Made by a program: the position numbers and the translations under genes
Shown: positions 8,879-15,947 of the stretch, piece after piece
Numbering within the stretch: position 1 is the stretch's first letter
Layout of the letters: every line of letters begins with the position of its first letter
Notes under the pieces: model-generated
Databases searched by the model: none
Told to the model about the DNA's origin: nothing
Seen by the model: the letters and a program-made list of their open reading frames with translations, nothing else
Assembly: GCA_902537275.1 (NCBI GenBank)
Contig: CACBAW010000009.1
Location: 1-32,258, forward strand
Length of the DNA stretch: 32,258 nucleotides
Source of the DNA: an uncultured Synechococcaceae cyanobacterium
GTDB lineage: Bacteria; Cyanobacteriota; Cyanobacteriia; PCC-6307; Cyanobiaceae
Reading direction: 5' to 3'

Positions 8879-9062
8879 ATCCCTTATTATCGTTAACTAT
8901 TCAAAAATTTCAAAAAAATTTTCTATTATGTTCCTAAAACTATTTATTTGTTTAAGTGAAATATATACTAAGCAGAATAATTATATTTATTTTCGTAGCT
9001 CTATGCATTAAACAAATGATTACTGTCTCAGGTCTTAATTTAATGCTTCATTAAAAGTTAAT

Positions 9063-9194
9063 TTAAGGTTTTACTTGTACTGATTCAATAAGAAAATCAG
9101 AAGCTGCTTTTAACCAATCAGCGACTGTAAGACGGAGATCAGGTTGAGAATATACAAGCGCGACAATGACTCCAACTAAGATTATCTTTACCAT
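9063..9194 (-). CDS. Small membrane-anchored hypothetical protein (43 aa)
   Basis: ATG at 9194 opens a 43-codon frame: MVKIILVGVIVALVYSQPDL, then an amphipathic part with DWLKAASDFLIES. One N-terminal helix probably anchors the peptide in a membrane. The codon use and hydrophobicity pattern look real, and the reading frame is flanked by gene-free sequence. Function is unknown. Confidence 0.6.
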   Translation of the reverse strand: MVKIILVGVIVALVYSQPDLRLTVADWLKAASDFLIESVQVKP

Positions 9195-9271
9195 GGCAAT
9201 TCAAATATTCTTATGAATTAAAGCACAAGTATTTAGTAAAAAGAACCTTAAATTTATAAAAAATAGATTAA

Positions 9272-9625
9272 TTAAAATTTCTCTAATTGATTAAACAAGT
9301 ATTCCACTCTTCTAAGATTTACGCCTAAATCAGATTGCCCTAATCTTGCTGCAGATCTTATCTGAATAATTCCTTTTGATCTGTCTACATAACTTCTTAC
9401 ATCAAGCTTTAAAATTTCGAGGTCATCTGGAAATCTAAAAATTAAGCTTCTACAAACGCCTCTCCAATAATTTCTACCACTTTCAATAACTTCTGTACGG
9501 GGTAAACCTTCTGCCAGAGAAACAAGTTGAATAAACTTTTGATCAACATTTATTAGTTTCTTTTCTACTAAGACACTATTTAATGGATTGGTTATTGGAG
9601 CAAGACCTTGAATGGAGGAAACCAT
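9272..9625 (-). CDS. DUF1499 family protein
   Basis: The 117-residue protein carries the C-terminal DUF1499 signature IQIRSAARLGQSDLGVNLRR (about 90-109), with the family's preceding FRFPDDLE and VDRSKG segments. There is no signal peptide in this version. The biochemical role of DUF1499 is not known. It is a single gene with ~120 bases of AT-rich leader. Confidence 0.8.
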   Translation of the reverse strand: MVSSIQGLAPITNPLNSVLVEKKLINVDQKFIQLVSLAEGLPRTEVIESGRNYWRGVCRSLIFRFPDDLEILKLDVRSYVDRSKGIIQIRSAARLGQSDLGVNLRRVEYLFNQLEKF

Positions 9626-9746
9626 ATTTTTAAGAAAGATATAGATGTTCTAACCGATTTCATACACAAAGTGAGAGAAAAAAAGTAAATAAACTCCCCA
9701 TAAATTTAATCTCTTTATAAAGATTCCTTATTTTTTGATCAAAATT

Positions 9747-9884
9747 CTAAAATTTGAGATTTTTAATTGTTTTTTTTGATAGAGATGGTTGTCTACCTTT
9801 ATTACTAGTTAGTTTCCTAACCCATAAAAAAACTCCCACAAACAAAAATATTTCAACAATAATTCCAACCTTTATTAGACTCAA
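9747..9884 (-). CDS. Single-helix membrane peptide (45 aa, TTG start, 4-base overlap)
   Basis: The frame begins at TTG 9884, which overlaps the stop of the upstream 30-aa ORF in the sequence TTGA. An AGAGGG element lies about six bases before it, and the upstream in-frame stop leaves no other start. The product (SLIKVGIIVEIFLFVGVFLW, then a basic KLTSNKGRQ tail) is a typical one-helix membrane peptide with a positive end. It is the last gene of a three-gene minus-strand operon. No family is recognised. Confidence 0.6.
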   Translation of the reverse strand: MSLIKVGIIVEIFLFVGVFLWVRKLTSNKGRQPSLSKKTIKNLKF

Positions 9885-9973
9885 TTTTTACCCTCTTTCT
9901 TCTTGTTGGTGCCCTCAATGTATGGCACAAAAATATTTAATAACCACTTTTTAAATGAATTTAACGGTTTCAT
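9881..9973 (-). CDS. Small basic peptide (30 aa) in three-gene operon
   Basis: ATG at 9973, seven bases after the stop of the 127-aa gene, opens a 30-codon frame (MKPLNSFKKWLLNIFVPYIE, then KKKEGKN). The peptide is short and amphipathic. Its stop overlaps the next TTG start, and the SD of that start lies inside this ORF. The tight spacing is the main support. Confidence 0.5.
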   Translation of the reverse strand: MKPLNSFKKWLLNIFVPYIEGTNKKKEGKN

Positions 9974-9980
9974 AATCTTT

Positions 9981-10364
9981 TTACTTACCTTTTCTCCACA
10001 AACTCCTCCCTTTAATGAGATCCTCTATATTTGGCCAAGCTGCTATTAATTCTTTAAGTGCCTTTCTGTTAGGAGTATAGAAAACACATGACAAAGCACT
10101 TATTACATAAAGTATGAACCATAACTTACTTTCTGAATAAGCTAAAAACAATGAGAAAAGAAAACTTCCAATAAAGAAAAAGAAAAATGACCTATTTAAT
10201 ATTTCTAATGGAGTTCTTTTGAGTCTGTAGAATTTAATCTTTTTAATATCTTCTTCAGTATCTTTCTGAAATTTACTTTCGTACGAATTAATTATTTCTT
10301 CTTCTAGAAATTTTTCATACTCTAAATTATCAATTGGATCACTTTGATCCTTTGTATTTATCAT
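9981..10364 (-). CDS. Two-helix membrane protein of unknown function (127 aa)
   Basis: An acidic, helical N-terminal region (residues 1-50, NLEYEKFLEEEIINSYES) is followed by two hydrophobic helices (~60-77 and ~80-98) and a basic C-terminus ending WRKGK. The topology suggests a small inner- or thylakoid-membrane protein with both ends in the cytoplasm. It is the first gene of a minus-strand operon with two tiny ORFs. I do not recognise the family. Confidence 0.65.
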   Translation of the reverse strand: MINTKDQSDPIDNLEYEKFLEEEIINSYESKFQKDTEEDIKKIKFYRLKRTPLEILNRSFFFFFIGSFLFSLFLAYSESKLWFILYVISALSCVFYTPNRKALKELIAAWPNIEDLIKGRSLWRKGK

Positions 10365-10647
10365 TGGTATCTATACAGTACAAATATGGTAACTAATTTA
10401 AGGTATTTTAAAAAGTATCAAATTTTATCTGTTAACTGGAGCTATACGAACAGATCATGGTTTTGAAAATACTTCAAGATTGTCTTATTTATAAAAGATA
10501 AATTAGTCAAAATATTCTTTTTAATTTTCCCAAATTTTTCGGTCATTTAAAACAATCACTTCTATAAACTTCATAGCATTAATTAAATTGGGAGGCAATA
10601 TCTAAATCTAGAGTTAAAATGGTTTAGAGATTTTAACAATAATCTAT

Positions 10648-10959
10648 ATGCAAAGGTATTTGATTTCCTACGAATTTACAGATGGCGAGGATCAAGAAGA
10701 AGGGGCAGAAATGCTAATTAATTGGTACGAATCAGGTGGTCCCCAAAACAGACCTGAAAACTATGAGGTTCATTCTTGGGTTTTTATGGTTCAAAATGGG
10801 ATTGGACATTCTGTAGTGAGTGCAGATTCTCTTGAGACAATTTGGAAGCAATGGCATCCCTGGAGAAGGTTAATGGATATAAGTATTCAGCCGTGCATGG
10901 ATCTTGATGAGACAGTCGGATTATTCAAAAAACAAAAAATGAATACAAGAATGGTCTAA
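10648..10959 (+). CDS. DUF3303-like protein
   Basis: The 103-residue soluble protein begins MQRYLISYEFTDGED and contains NWYESGGPQNRPENYEVHSW and an IWKQWHPWRRLMDISIQP segment. This resembles the small alpha/beta DUF3303 family (ferredoxin-like fold; function unknown). It is a single gene; the ~280 bases before it hold no convincing ORF. Confidence 0.65.
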   Translation: MQRYLISYEFTDGEDQEEGAEMLINWYESGGPQNRPENYEVHSWVFMVQNGIGHSVVSADSLETIWKQWHPWRRLMDISIQPCMDLDETVGLFKKQKMNTRMV

Positions 10960-11056
10960 AAATATTTCTCATTACACTTATAAATTCTTTTTTAGTAGCA
11001 GACAATACTACATACAGAATCCTTTGCGTTAAAAAGGATAAGATTTAATTTCCACT

Positions 11057-11248
11057 ATGAATGATTCTTATCACATTTACTTCAAAGGAGAAATTCTTTT
11101 CAAGAATTTAAGTAAAGATGAATTTGAATTTGTTTGGGGAAAACTTTATACATCTTATATAAATGCCCTTAATAAAGAGCTCACATACGAATTAATTAGC
11201 GAAAATAATATTAAAGAGCCTACCTTAAACCTTGAGCCATCTTACTAA
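11057..11248 (+). CDS. Small hypothetical protein (63 aa)
   Basis: A soluble acidic protein with MNDSYHIYFKGEILFKNLS followed by a DEFEFVWGKLYTSYI helix. It ends NLEPSY, echoing the KPSY end of the 68-aa membrane protein at 19482-19688, although the rest is unrelated. No family is recognised. The ATG is preceded by AT-rich sequence without a clear SD, which is common in this genome. Confidence 0.55.
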   Translation: MNDSYHIYFKGEILFKNLSKDEFEFVWGKLYTSYINALNKELTYELISENNIKEPTLNLEPSY

Positions 11249-11268
11249 ATCAAGAACTAAATCCTAGG

Positions 11269-11511
11269 TCATGAATAAAACAAGAAAAGTTTTTTCTCTT
11301 TTATATTGAGATACTCTTTTACCTCTTTAGTTATATCCAAACCAATTTTATTAGCCTCAATTTCGACATTTGAACTATAAATTTCATAGTTTTGCTTTTT
11401 TTTAAATAGGGCAGCAATACCAATATCTGTTATGAACCAAATAAAGTGATCAGTTTCTCCAATCGGCTCCTCTTTTAAATAGTCGATAATCAAATCACTT
11501 GTCGAATCCAT
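11269..11511 (-). CDS. Small hypothetical protein (80 aa)
   Basis: Reads as a compact soluble protein: MDSTSDLIIDYLKEEPIGET, a Phe/Trp/Ile-rich core, and a C-terminal helix with EVKEYLNIKEKK. No membrane helix and no motif are recognised. It is 21 bases downstream of the 78-aa membrane protein gene on the same strand, so the two are probably co-transcribed. Confidence 0.5.
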   Translation of the reverse strand: MDSTSDLIIDYLKEEPIGETDHFIWFITDIGIAALFKKKQNYEIYSSNVEIEANKIGLDITKEVKEYLNIKEKKLFLFYS

Positions 11512-11532
11512 TTATTTTTCTGTGAGAGAGTT

Positions 11533-11769
11533 TTAATTGCCCCCATTGCAATACCTTACCGCCTCTGAATTAGTACCACCATCTTCAATAATTTCGGCAA
11601 CACATTTATTAAAAAGTCTAGACTCTTTTTTTACTGAACAAAATCCAAAAGCAATCGCAGCTAAAGCTATTGCAGATACAAAACTAGAACCAAGTTGTAT
11701 AAAACCATAGGCAAACATAATGTTTTTCTTCCCAGAACATTTTTTTGAATCCTTTTTTTCTTCTGTCAT
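11533..11769 (-). CDS. Small one-helix membrane protein with four cysteines (78 aa)
   Basis: A lysine-rich cytoplasmic N-terminus (MTEEKKDSKKCSGKKN) precedes a long Ala/Gly-rich hydrophobic segment (~18-45). A short exterior domain with Cys in FNKCVAEI and RYCNGGN could form a disulfide. Unknown family. It heads a two-gene minus-strand unit. Confidence 0.55.
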   Translation of the reverse strand: MTEEKKDSKKCSGKKNIMFAYGFIQLGSSFVSAIALAAIAFGFCSVKKESRLFNKCVAEIIEDGGTNSEAVRYCNGGN

Positions 11770-12061
11770 TTTAAATTTTTTAACTCATACAAACTTATTT
11801 GATTAATTATATATTTGGGAAGTGTTGCCATAGAGAAAACCGAATCAAGACTTAATTTAAACAGTTGAGACAAATTTTCAAAAATTCAAGTTTCCTTTTA
11901 TTTTTCTTAACTTTATTTGTCAATTTGATACATAATTCAAAAATAAATTTATTAATTTTTTCTCAACACTAGTTTCTAGATAAAATCCTTTTTATAAATA
12001 TAAAAGTAATGATCCCACAGTTATGACAATAGGTTATGGTGCATCTTAAACTATATTTAAC

Positions 12062-12106
12062 CTTTTCTGGATGAAGTATTAATACTTAAAAAGTATTCCA
12101 GAAAAG
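12062..12106. other. Long hairpin with internal palindrome
   Basis: CTTTTCTGG pairs perfectly with CCAGAAAAG across a 27-base interior that itself contains the palindrome AGTATTAATACT. The right arm is followed by CTTGTTTTG, a weak terminator-like tail. No gene ends nearby on the plus strand, so it may be the 3' end of an unannotated small RNA or a cruciform-forming site. Confidence 0.45.
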
Positions 12107-12132
12107 CTTGTTTTGATCATGCTCCCCGAGAG

Positions 12133-12243
12133 TTATCCACTTTTTTAGTGTTTTTCAACAGGGTTTTCCACAATATGTTGATTAAATTAAATCTTCTATG
12201 TGCAAAATAAAATATTTTCTCTTTTTAAAAAAATATATCCACA
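12133..12243 (+). promoter_or_regulatory. Cluster of DnaA-box-like sequences
   Basis: Three 9-mers on the plus strand resemble the DnaA box TTATCCACA: TTATCCACT (12133-12141), TTTTCCACA (12164-12172) and ATATCCACA (12235-12243), each with one mismatch. A weaker TTTTTCAACA lies at about 12151-12160. TTTTCCACA is, to my recollection, the form common at cyanobacterial origins. The clustering is seen directly; DnaA binding is inferred. Confidence 0.4.
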
Positions 12244-12305
12244 TTTTGTTTTGATGATCAGTAGGATTGTTTGTGCCATTTTTTTTAAAGATTGATTTTA
12301 AATTT

Positions 12306-12431
12306 ATGAACACCAACAAAATTAAAAAAAATTCGACTTCTGAAATCAAAGAAAAACTTAAGAAATCAAAGTTTGGTTTACTTACTAACGAAAATGATTT
12401 TTTAGTTAAAAACCTAAAAAAGGCTGGATAG
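12306..12431 (+). CDS. Small lysine-rich hypothetical protein (41 aa)
   Basis: ATG at 12306 opens a 41-codon frame beginning MNTNKIKKNSTSEIKEKLKK and ending NLKKAG. The composition is soluble, basic and helical, and more protein-like than the overlapping minus-strand frame. There is no visible SD. Function is unknown. Confidence 0.45.
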   Translation: MNTNKIKKNSTSEIKEKLKKSKFGLLTNENDFLVKNLKKAG

Positions 12432-12730
12432 TCTCTTTGTTTACCAAAATGATATTTTTTCAAGAAAACTCTTTAATTTAAAATTTATTCTGCTAAATAA
12501 AACAATTAAACATTTTCTAAGGGTTTAAAATTAGTTCATTAAATATAAATTTTCTGTTAAAAATAAAAAAATAGTACTCTCAAATAAACAATAAAAGAAA
12601 TTATCCGTTATATTAATTTAATCTCAATATGAGATCAGATTAGAAATATAAACGGTAAATTCATAGGGCTTTTTTTTAATTATTTATTGCTTCTTTTTAC
12701 CTATATTTGAAAACTAGTTTTAGTTAAAAG

Positions 12731-12982
12731 ATGAATACCCAAGAACTTAAAGTCAACTACAAAAAGCTTTTGAATAAAGCTGCCAAAGCAAACGGTCGTA
12801 AAGAAACTGTTTCTTACTTAAATCGTGCTGCTAAAATTAAATCAAAAATCTATTCAAACACTAAAGTAAATTGCTTTAGATGTAATGGAGCAGGTTTTCT
12901 TAGAATTTCATTAGATGAGACTAAAACATGTCTATCTTGCTATGGGAAGGGTTTTTTAATTAAAGAAATACAACAGGTTTAA
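12731..12982 (+). CDS. Zinc-ribbon protein with DnaJ-type CxxCxGxG repeats (83 aa)
   Basis: A basic helical N-terminal half (residues 1-45) precedes two CxxCxGxG-type motifs, C48-x-x-C51 (CFRCNGAG) and C67-x-x-C70 (CLSCYGKG). These are spaced to bind one zinc ion as in the DnaJ cysteine-rich region. No J-domain is present. Such mini zinc-finger proteins in cyanobacteria are often linked to chaperone or assembly functions, which is inference here. A 51-aa membrane protein gene follows after 15 bases. Confidence 0.75.
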   Translation: MNTQELKVNYKKLLNKAAKANGRKETVSYLNRAAKIKSKIYSNTKVNCFRCNGAGFLRISLDETKTCLSCYGKGFLIKEIQQV

Positions 12983-12997
12983 AAAATTTGATTGTTC

Positions 12998-13153
12998 ATG
13001 AAGGATCTCATTCAAGCTCACAAAAAATTAATTAAAACAGTAAAAGAACAAATGGGATTTTCTGATTATGGGATGTACTGGTTGGCTTTCCTAGAAGGGG
13101 GTTTAACAATATGGTTGCTGGATAGAATATTTTTCCACTGGTTAAAATTTTAA
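12998..13153 (+). CDS. Small membrane protein (51 aa)
   Basis: ATG at 12998 opens a 51-codon frame: MKDLIQAHKKLIKTVKEQMG, then a Trp/Tyr-rich hydrophobic stretch (YWLAFLEGGLTIWLLDRIFF) and an HWLKF end. The N-terminal half is a basic amphipathic helix and the second half is probably one membrane segment. It follows the zinc-ribbon gene closely and may share its transcript. Confidence 0.6.
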   Translation: MKDLIQAHKKLIKTVKEQMGFSDYGMYWLAFLEGGLTIWLLDRIFFHWLKF

Positions 13154-13244
13154 ATTTTTATCTATGTCAAAAAAATTCCGCAGATATTAAATTAATTAAT
13201 TTATCGAAACCATTTGAAAAGTTGTAGGATGGTGAAAAACTAAT

Positions 13245-13472
13245 ATGCAATTACTCGGATTAATTCTTCTTCTAGCTAGTAGCTGGTATTTATGGAAATT
13301 AACATCAAACTTTCTTGATGAACCAACAAAAAAAGAACTTACTAATAGTTTAAATAATCTCAAAAATAAATTCTCTGAGGGAAAACAAAATTTCTCTAAG
13401 GCAAAAATAAGCGAGGCTTGGGAAAAATACAAAGAAGAAGGTGGAGCCTTATCTAATAAAGATGAAAGCTAG
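13245..13472 (+). CDS. One-helix membrane protein with helical tail (75 aa)
   Basis: An N-terminal hydrophobic helix (MQLLGLILLLASSWYLWKL) is followed by a charged, Lys/Glu/Asn-rich tail that is probably helical (residues 28-70). It is first in a four-gene plus-strand operon; its TAG shares its last base with the GTG start of the next gene. Function is unknown. Confidence 0.6.
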   Translation: MQLLGLILLLASSWYLWKLTSNFLDEPTKKELTNSLNNLKNKFSEGKQNFSKAKISEAWEKYKEEGGALSNKDES

Positions 13473-13726
13473 TGGCCTTTTTTATTATTACAAGCCTCAC
13501 GAAAGATATTTCTGGAATTGATCTGTTTGGTATTTTGATTGGTCATTTAATTTTTGGTGTTGCATTGACGAAGCTTTTAGATTGGACGTGGTTGAAAAAC
13601 CTTATGAGTGAAGAAGATAAAAAAAGGATGCTTAAAAGTTATACATGGAAAGACTTATTAGTTGATGGAGCAATTGTTACGGTTGTTCTAGGAATAATTT
13701 TTTTAATAATTAGCATCTTTCTATAA
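13472..13726 (+). CDS. Two-helix membrane protein (84 aa, GTG start)
   Basis: GTG at 13472 overlaps the stop of the previous gene by one base; the competing ATG at 13462 is in another frame. Hydrophobic segments lie at ~15-35 (IDLFGILIGHLIFGVALTKL) and ~65-84, separated by a charged loop with MSEEDKKRMLKSY. The C-terminus ends in the membrane. Its stop abuts the next ATG. Unknown family. Confidence 0.6.
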   Translation: MAFFIITSLTKDISGIDLFGILIGHLIFGVALTKLLDWTWLKNLMSEEDKKRMLKSYTWKDLLVDGAIVTVVLGIIFLIISIFL

Positions 13727-13819
13727 ATGAACGTAACTTACATACTTTTAATTTTTTTATTGATATCAATTGTCATTTTCACTCAAATAATAAATTACTC
13801 AGACAAAAATCAGAATTAA
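13727..13819 (+). CDS. Tiny membrane peptide (30 aa)
   Basis: ATG immediately follows the previous stop and the frame encodes MNVTYILLIFLLISIVIFTQ, then a short polar tail NYSDKNQN. One transmembrane helix accounts for nearly the whole peptide. The stop TAA overlaps the next ATG in the sequence TAATG, so reinitiation is likely. Confidence 0.6.
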   Translation: MNVTYILLIFLLISIVIFTQIINYSDKNQN

Positions 13820-13920
13820 TGACAGAAGTAACAAGCAACTCCTCAACTGGGTGGTATTTAATCGCTTTGGTAAGCACTATATCTTTTTTAGCTTTAATAT
13901 ATTTTGGGCAAAAAAGATAG
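13819..13920 (+). CDS. Tiny membrane peptide (33 aa)
   Basis: ATG at 13819 overlaps the preceding TAA by one base. A polar N-terminus (MTEVTSNSSTGW) precedes one hydrophobic helix (YLIALVSTISFLALIYF) and a GQKR end. This is a typical single-span topology with a positively charged C-terminus. It is the last gene of the operon, followed by a bidirectional terminator. Confidence 0.6.
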   Translation: MTEVTSNSSTGWYLIALVSTISFLALIYFGQKR

Positions 13921-13950
13921 CATACACTTTGAAAGATTATTTAAATTCAT

Positions 13951-13990
13951 AAAAAAAACTCTGCAACTTTTTGAGATGCAGAGCTTTTAT
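13951..13990. terminator. Bidirectional intrinsic terminator
   Basis: A perfect 7-bp stem CTCTGCA / TGCAGAG (13959-13965 with 13977-13983) is flanked by eight A's on the left and CTTTT on the right. The minus-strand transcript therefore ends in an eight-U tract and the plus-strand transcript in a shorter one. It separates the plus-strand four-gene operon from the convergent minus-strand micro-ORF. Confidence 0.75.
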
Positions 13991-14007
13991 TAAACAAAGT
14001 AACTGAT

Positions 14008-14130
14008 TTATATAAATCTATTGATTATAAAACCTTTTTTCTTGATCAAAGAAAAAGAGACCAATGAATGTGATGAAGATATTGAATTCACGGTCTCTTT
14101 CATAACCGCATTTTTCGGTAGATACGACAA
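14008..14130 (-). CDS. Micro-ORF with maximal Shine-Dalgarno (40 aa, TTG start)
   Basis: AAAGGAGGTGAT (minus strand, 14134-14145) is fully complementary to the conserved 3' tail of 16S rRNA and lies seven bases (from GGAGG) before TTG 14130. The frame encodes MSYLPKNAVMKETVNSISSS and continues to TAA at 14008. An internal ATG (codon 10) is an alternative start. A 9-bp plus 6-bp hairpin followed by TTTTTCTTT falls inside the ORF, so the message may end before the stop codon. It could be a leader or attenuator peptide rather than a stable protein. Confidence 0.45.
   Translation of the reverse strand: MSYLPKNAVMKETVNSISSSHSLVSFSLIKKKGFIINRFI
14056..14100 (-). terminator. Terminator-like hairpin inside the micro-ORF
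   Basis: On the minus strand AAAGAGACC pairs with GGTCTCTTT, and GTGAAT pairs with ATTCAT inside it (one G-U pair, one bulged T). The right arm runs into TTTTTCTTT. The structure is terminator-like for minus-strand transcription and is embedded in coding sequence. Confidence 0.5.
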
Positions 14131-14264
14131 TGAATCACCTCCTTTGCTAATGTATTTTTTTAAAGATAACTAAAAGAATTAAACAAGGAAAGAAATAAGT
14201 TAAAAATTTAAAAGTTTTTTAACAAATCTACGATATAAATCTCTTAAAAATAAAAATATAGGTA

Positions 14265-14930
14265 TTACCAAGGTAAAACTTCTCCGTTGGCATGCCAAAA
14301 CGTACCCGAGTTATTTTTATTTAATGAATCAATACGTTTTAAAAGGCCATTTGCTGATTCTTCAGGACTAATTCCATTTCTTGTAAAGCCAGTCATTCTT
14401 GTACTAACTAACCCAGGATGCAAAATAGCTACATAAATATCTTCTCGTGATAAATCTATGGAAAGTGATTTTGCTGCCATAGACAAAGCTACCTTAGACA
14501 TTCTGTAACCGTAAGAACTTCCAGATGTATTGTCTTCAATAGATCCCATTCTACTTGTGATAAAAGCAACTTTAGAAGATCTGTTCAAAAGATGTTTAAG
14601 TGATAGAGTCATAAATATTGGGCTCAATGCATTTACTTCAAATTGACGCCTAATACTTTTTTTATCTATATTTTCAAAAGAATTAAATTCATAAATTCCT
14701 GCATTATGAATTAAGCAATCTAAATTAACTCCGGATAGTTTTTTACACAAATTTGTTATCGACTCATCAGAAGAAATTTCTATATTTTCTTCAATTCTCA
14801 CTCCTAAATCTCTAAGTTCTTTTGAACCTTTCCTACACGTTGCAATTACGATATCTCCCCTCTTTTGAATTTGCCTACATAGTTCTAATCCAATACCCCT
14901 ATTTGATCCTGTAATTAGATAAGTCGACAT
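14265..14930 (-). CDS. Short-chain dehydrogenase/reductase (SDR)
   Basis: The 221-residue protein has the Rossmann motif TGSNRGIG (7-14), the NAG motif at 76-78, a serine-containing strand (ITSRMGS, 124-130) and Y142-xxx-K146 (YRMSK). This is a complete classical SDR active site. The GSNRGIG and HPGLVSTRM segments resemble C-factor-like SDRs. It should reduce or oxidise a small carbonyl or alcohol substrate with NAD(P)H; the substrate cannot be inferred. It is a single minus-strand gene with ~180 bases of AT-rich leader. Confidence 0.85.
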   Translation of the reverse strand: MSTYLITGSNRGIGLELCRQIQKRGDIVIATCRKGSKELRDLGVRIEENIEISSDESITNLCKKLSGVNLDCLIHNAGIYEFNSFENIDKKSIRRQFEVNALSPIFMTLSLKHLLNRSSKVAFITSRMGSIEDNTSGSSYGYRMSKVALSMAAKSLSIDLSREDIYVAILHPGLVSTRMTGFTRNGISPEESANGLLKRIDSLNKNNSGTFWHANGEVLPW

Positions 14931-15108
14931 CTCTAATGTAAAAAATAAAAAATCAATCTAAATCCAAATATAAAAGAAAACAGACTAGAAAAAGAAAAAA
15001 TTTATAAAAATCCTCTTTAGATTTTTTTAAGGGTATGATAAGTTGTAGTATTTTAAAAATTTTTATAAAAGCAAGCAAGCATGTAATTTAATCATCAAAA
15101 TTTAATGT

Positions 15109-15315
15109 ATGGAAATTTTCAATCAAGAATTTATACAAGAAATTATTAGGTTAACGTGGAGAAATCCTGCTTTCATGGCTGTAGCTATTGCATTAGTTTG
15201 GCTTATCCCACAATTATTTATCAGAAAAATAATGGCAAAAAAATATGAAAGAAGAAAAATAGAAATTCAGAAAAATAAAATTCAGAAGCTTTACCCAACT
15301 AATACTCCTAAATAA
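15109..15315 (+). CDS. One-helix membrane protein with basic coiled tail (68 aa)
   Basis: A short N-terminal helix (MEIFNQEFIQEIIRLTW) leads into a membrane segment (~22-40, AVAIALVWLIPQLFI). A strongly basic tail (KIMAKKYERRKIEIQKNKIQ) should stay in the cytoplasm. Unknown family. A small soluble gene follows after 63 bases. Confidence 0.55.
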   Translation: MEIFNQEFIQEIIRLTWRNPAFMAVAIALVWLIPQLFIRKIMAKKYERRKIEIQKNKIQKLYPTNTPK

Positions 15316-15378
15316 GATTTTTATTTATAAGATGATCTAATGAATCAAAAAAAAATACTTTTTGCATCTAAGTAAAAT

Positions 15379-15549
15379 ATGGCCTACAAATTAATTAGAA
15401 TTGATGGAAAAGATGACGAATTAACCGCTCAAAGCTTTGATAAGTATTCAGATGCATACGATTTGTTAGAGGAATTATATGGAGATATATGTTGCTCAGA
15501 TGCTGATAATGAAGACATAACCTATTACGATATTGTGGAAAATATTTAA
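15379..15549 (+). CDS. Small acidic protein (56 aa)
   Basis: ATG at 15379 opens a 56-codon frame starting MAYKLIRIDGKDDELTAQSF and continuing with a SDAYDLLEELYGD helix and a CCSDADNEDITYY segment. It is very acidic and soluble with a Cys-Cys pair. The next gene begins eight bases after its stop. Function is unknown. Confidence 0.6.
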   Translation: MAYKLIRIDGKDDELTAQSFDKYSDAYDLLEELYGDICCSDADNEDITYYDIVENI

Positions 15550-15557
15550 AGATATTA

Positions 15558-15767
15558 ATGGAGAATAAAAAATGGGTTCCCTCCCAAGAACAAAATTTAG
15601 GGGTAATAACGAGTGTTTATGAATTCATTAAAGAAGAACTTTCAGAACTTCAAAAAGAAACTGGATGTCCCGATTCATTTATATATGAATTTATTGGCAA
15701 GATTCAGAATGAATGGCATCCTGAATCTTGCCACTCCAAAGTTAGAAGTAAAAAACGGAAAAATTAG
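15558..15767 (+). CDS. Small soluble hypothetical protein (69 aa)
   Basis: Begins MENKKWVPSQEQNLG and has a helical core (YEFIKEELSELQKETG) and an IGKIQNEWHPES segment. The LQKE...I..I.NEW arrangement recurs in the 60-aa protein at 17489-17671 (LQKEADV...LITNEWEEK), so the two may be distant paralogues. It probably shares a transcript with the 56-aa gene. Function is unknown. Confidence 0.55.
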   Translation: MENKKWVPSQEQNLGVITSVYEFIKEELSELQKETGCPDSFIYEFIGKIQNEWHPESCHSKVRSKKRKN

Positions 15768-15836
15768 AAAATATTAAATCTTCAACTCAAATTTATAAAA
15801 CTTCTTTAAGATAATTGGAATTTAAAATATTAAAGA

Positions 15837-15923
15837 ATGATTATTAGAATACTCGGTATCGTACTTATTCTTGGCACGATTGCATATTATGGTTTAGTTT
15901 TGACTGGGCAAAGTAACCTTTAG
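15837..15923 (+). CDS. Tiny membrane peptide (28 aa)
   Basis: ATG at 15837 opens a 28-codon frame: MIIRILGIVLILGTIAYYGL, then VLTGQSNL. Essentially one transmembrane helix with a short polar end, of the size of accessory photosystem or respiratory-complex peptides, but with no identifiable homology by eye. Confidence 0.5.
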   Translation: MIIRILGIVLILGTIAYYGLVLTGQSNL

Positions 15924-15947
15924 TTTTTTAACTTTTTAAAATTTCTC

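Larger units (their letters stand above)
11770..12305. other. 536-base gap with hairpin and DnaA-box-like cluster
   Basis: I see no convincing gene on either strand here; a 93-codon minus frame across 12182-12463 is Phe/Lys-rich and poorly protein-like. The stretch contains a 9-bp stem at 12062-12106 and three same-strand DnaA-box-like 9-mers at 12133-12243, both described separately. The left part (11800-12050) is plain AT-rich sequence. Confidence 0.6.

Noticed and set aside
9754-9954. 66-codon plus-strand frame opposite the small operon
   Set aside because: Complement of two well-formed coupled minus-strand ORFs; composition is not protein-like.
10382-10470. 26-codon plus-strand ORF before the DUF3303-like gene
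   Set aside because: No SD, no hydrophobic or charged pattern, and too short to support.
12182-12463. 93-codon minus-strand frame
   Set aside because: Phe/Lys-rich, unlike a folded protein, covering the DnaA-box-like region and overlapping a better plus-strand 41-aa ORF.
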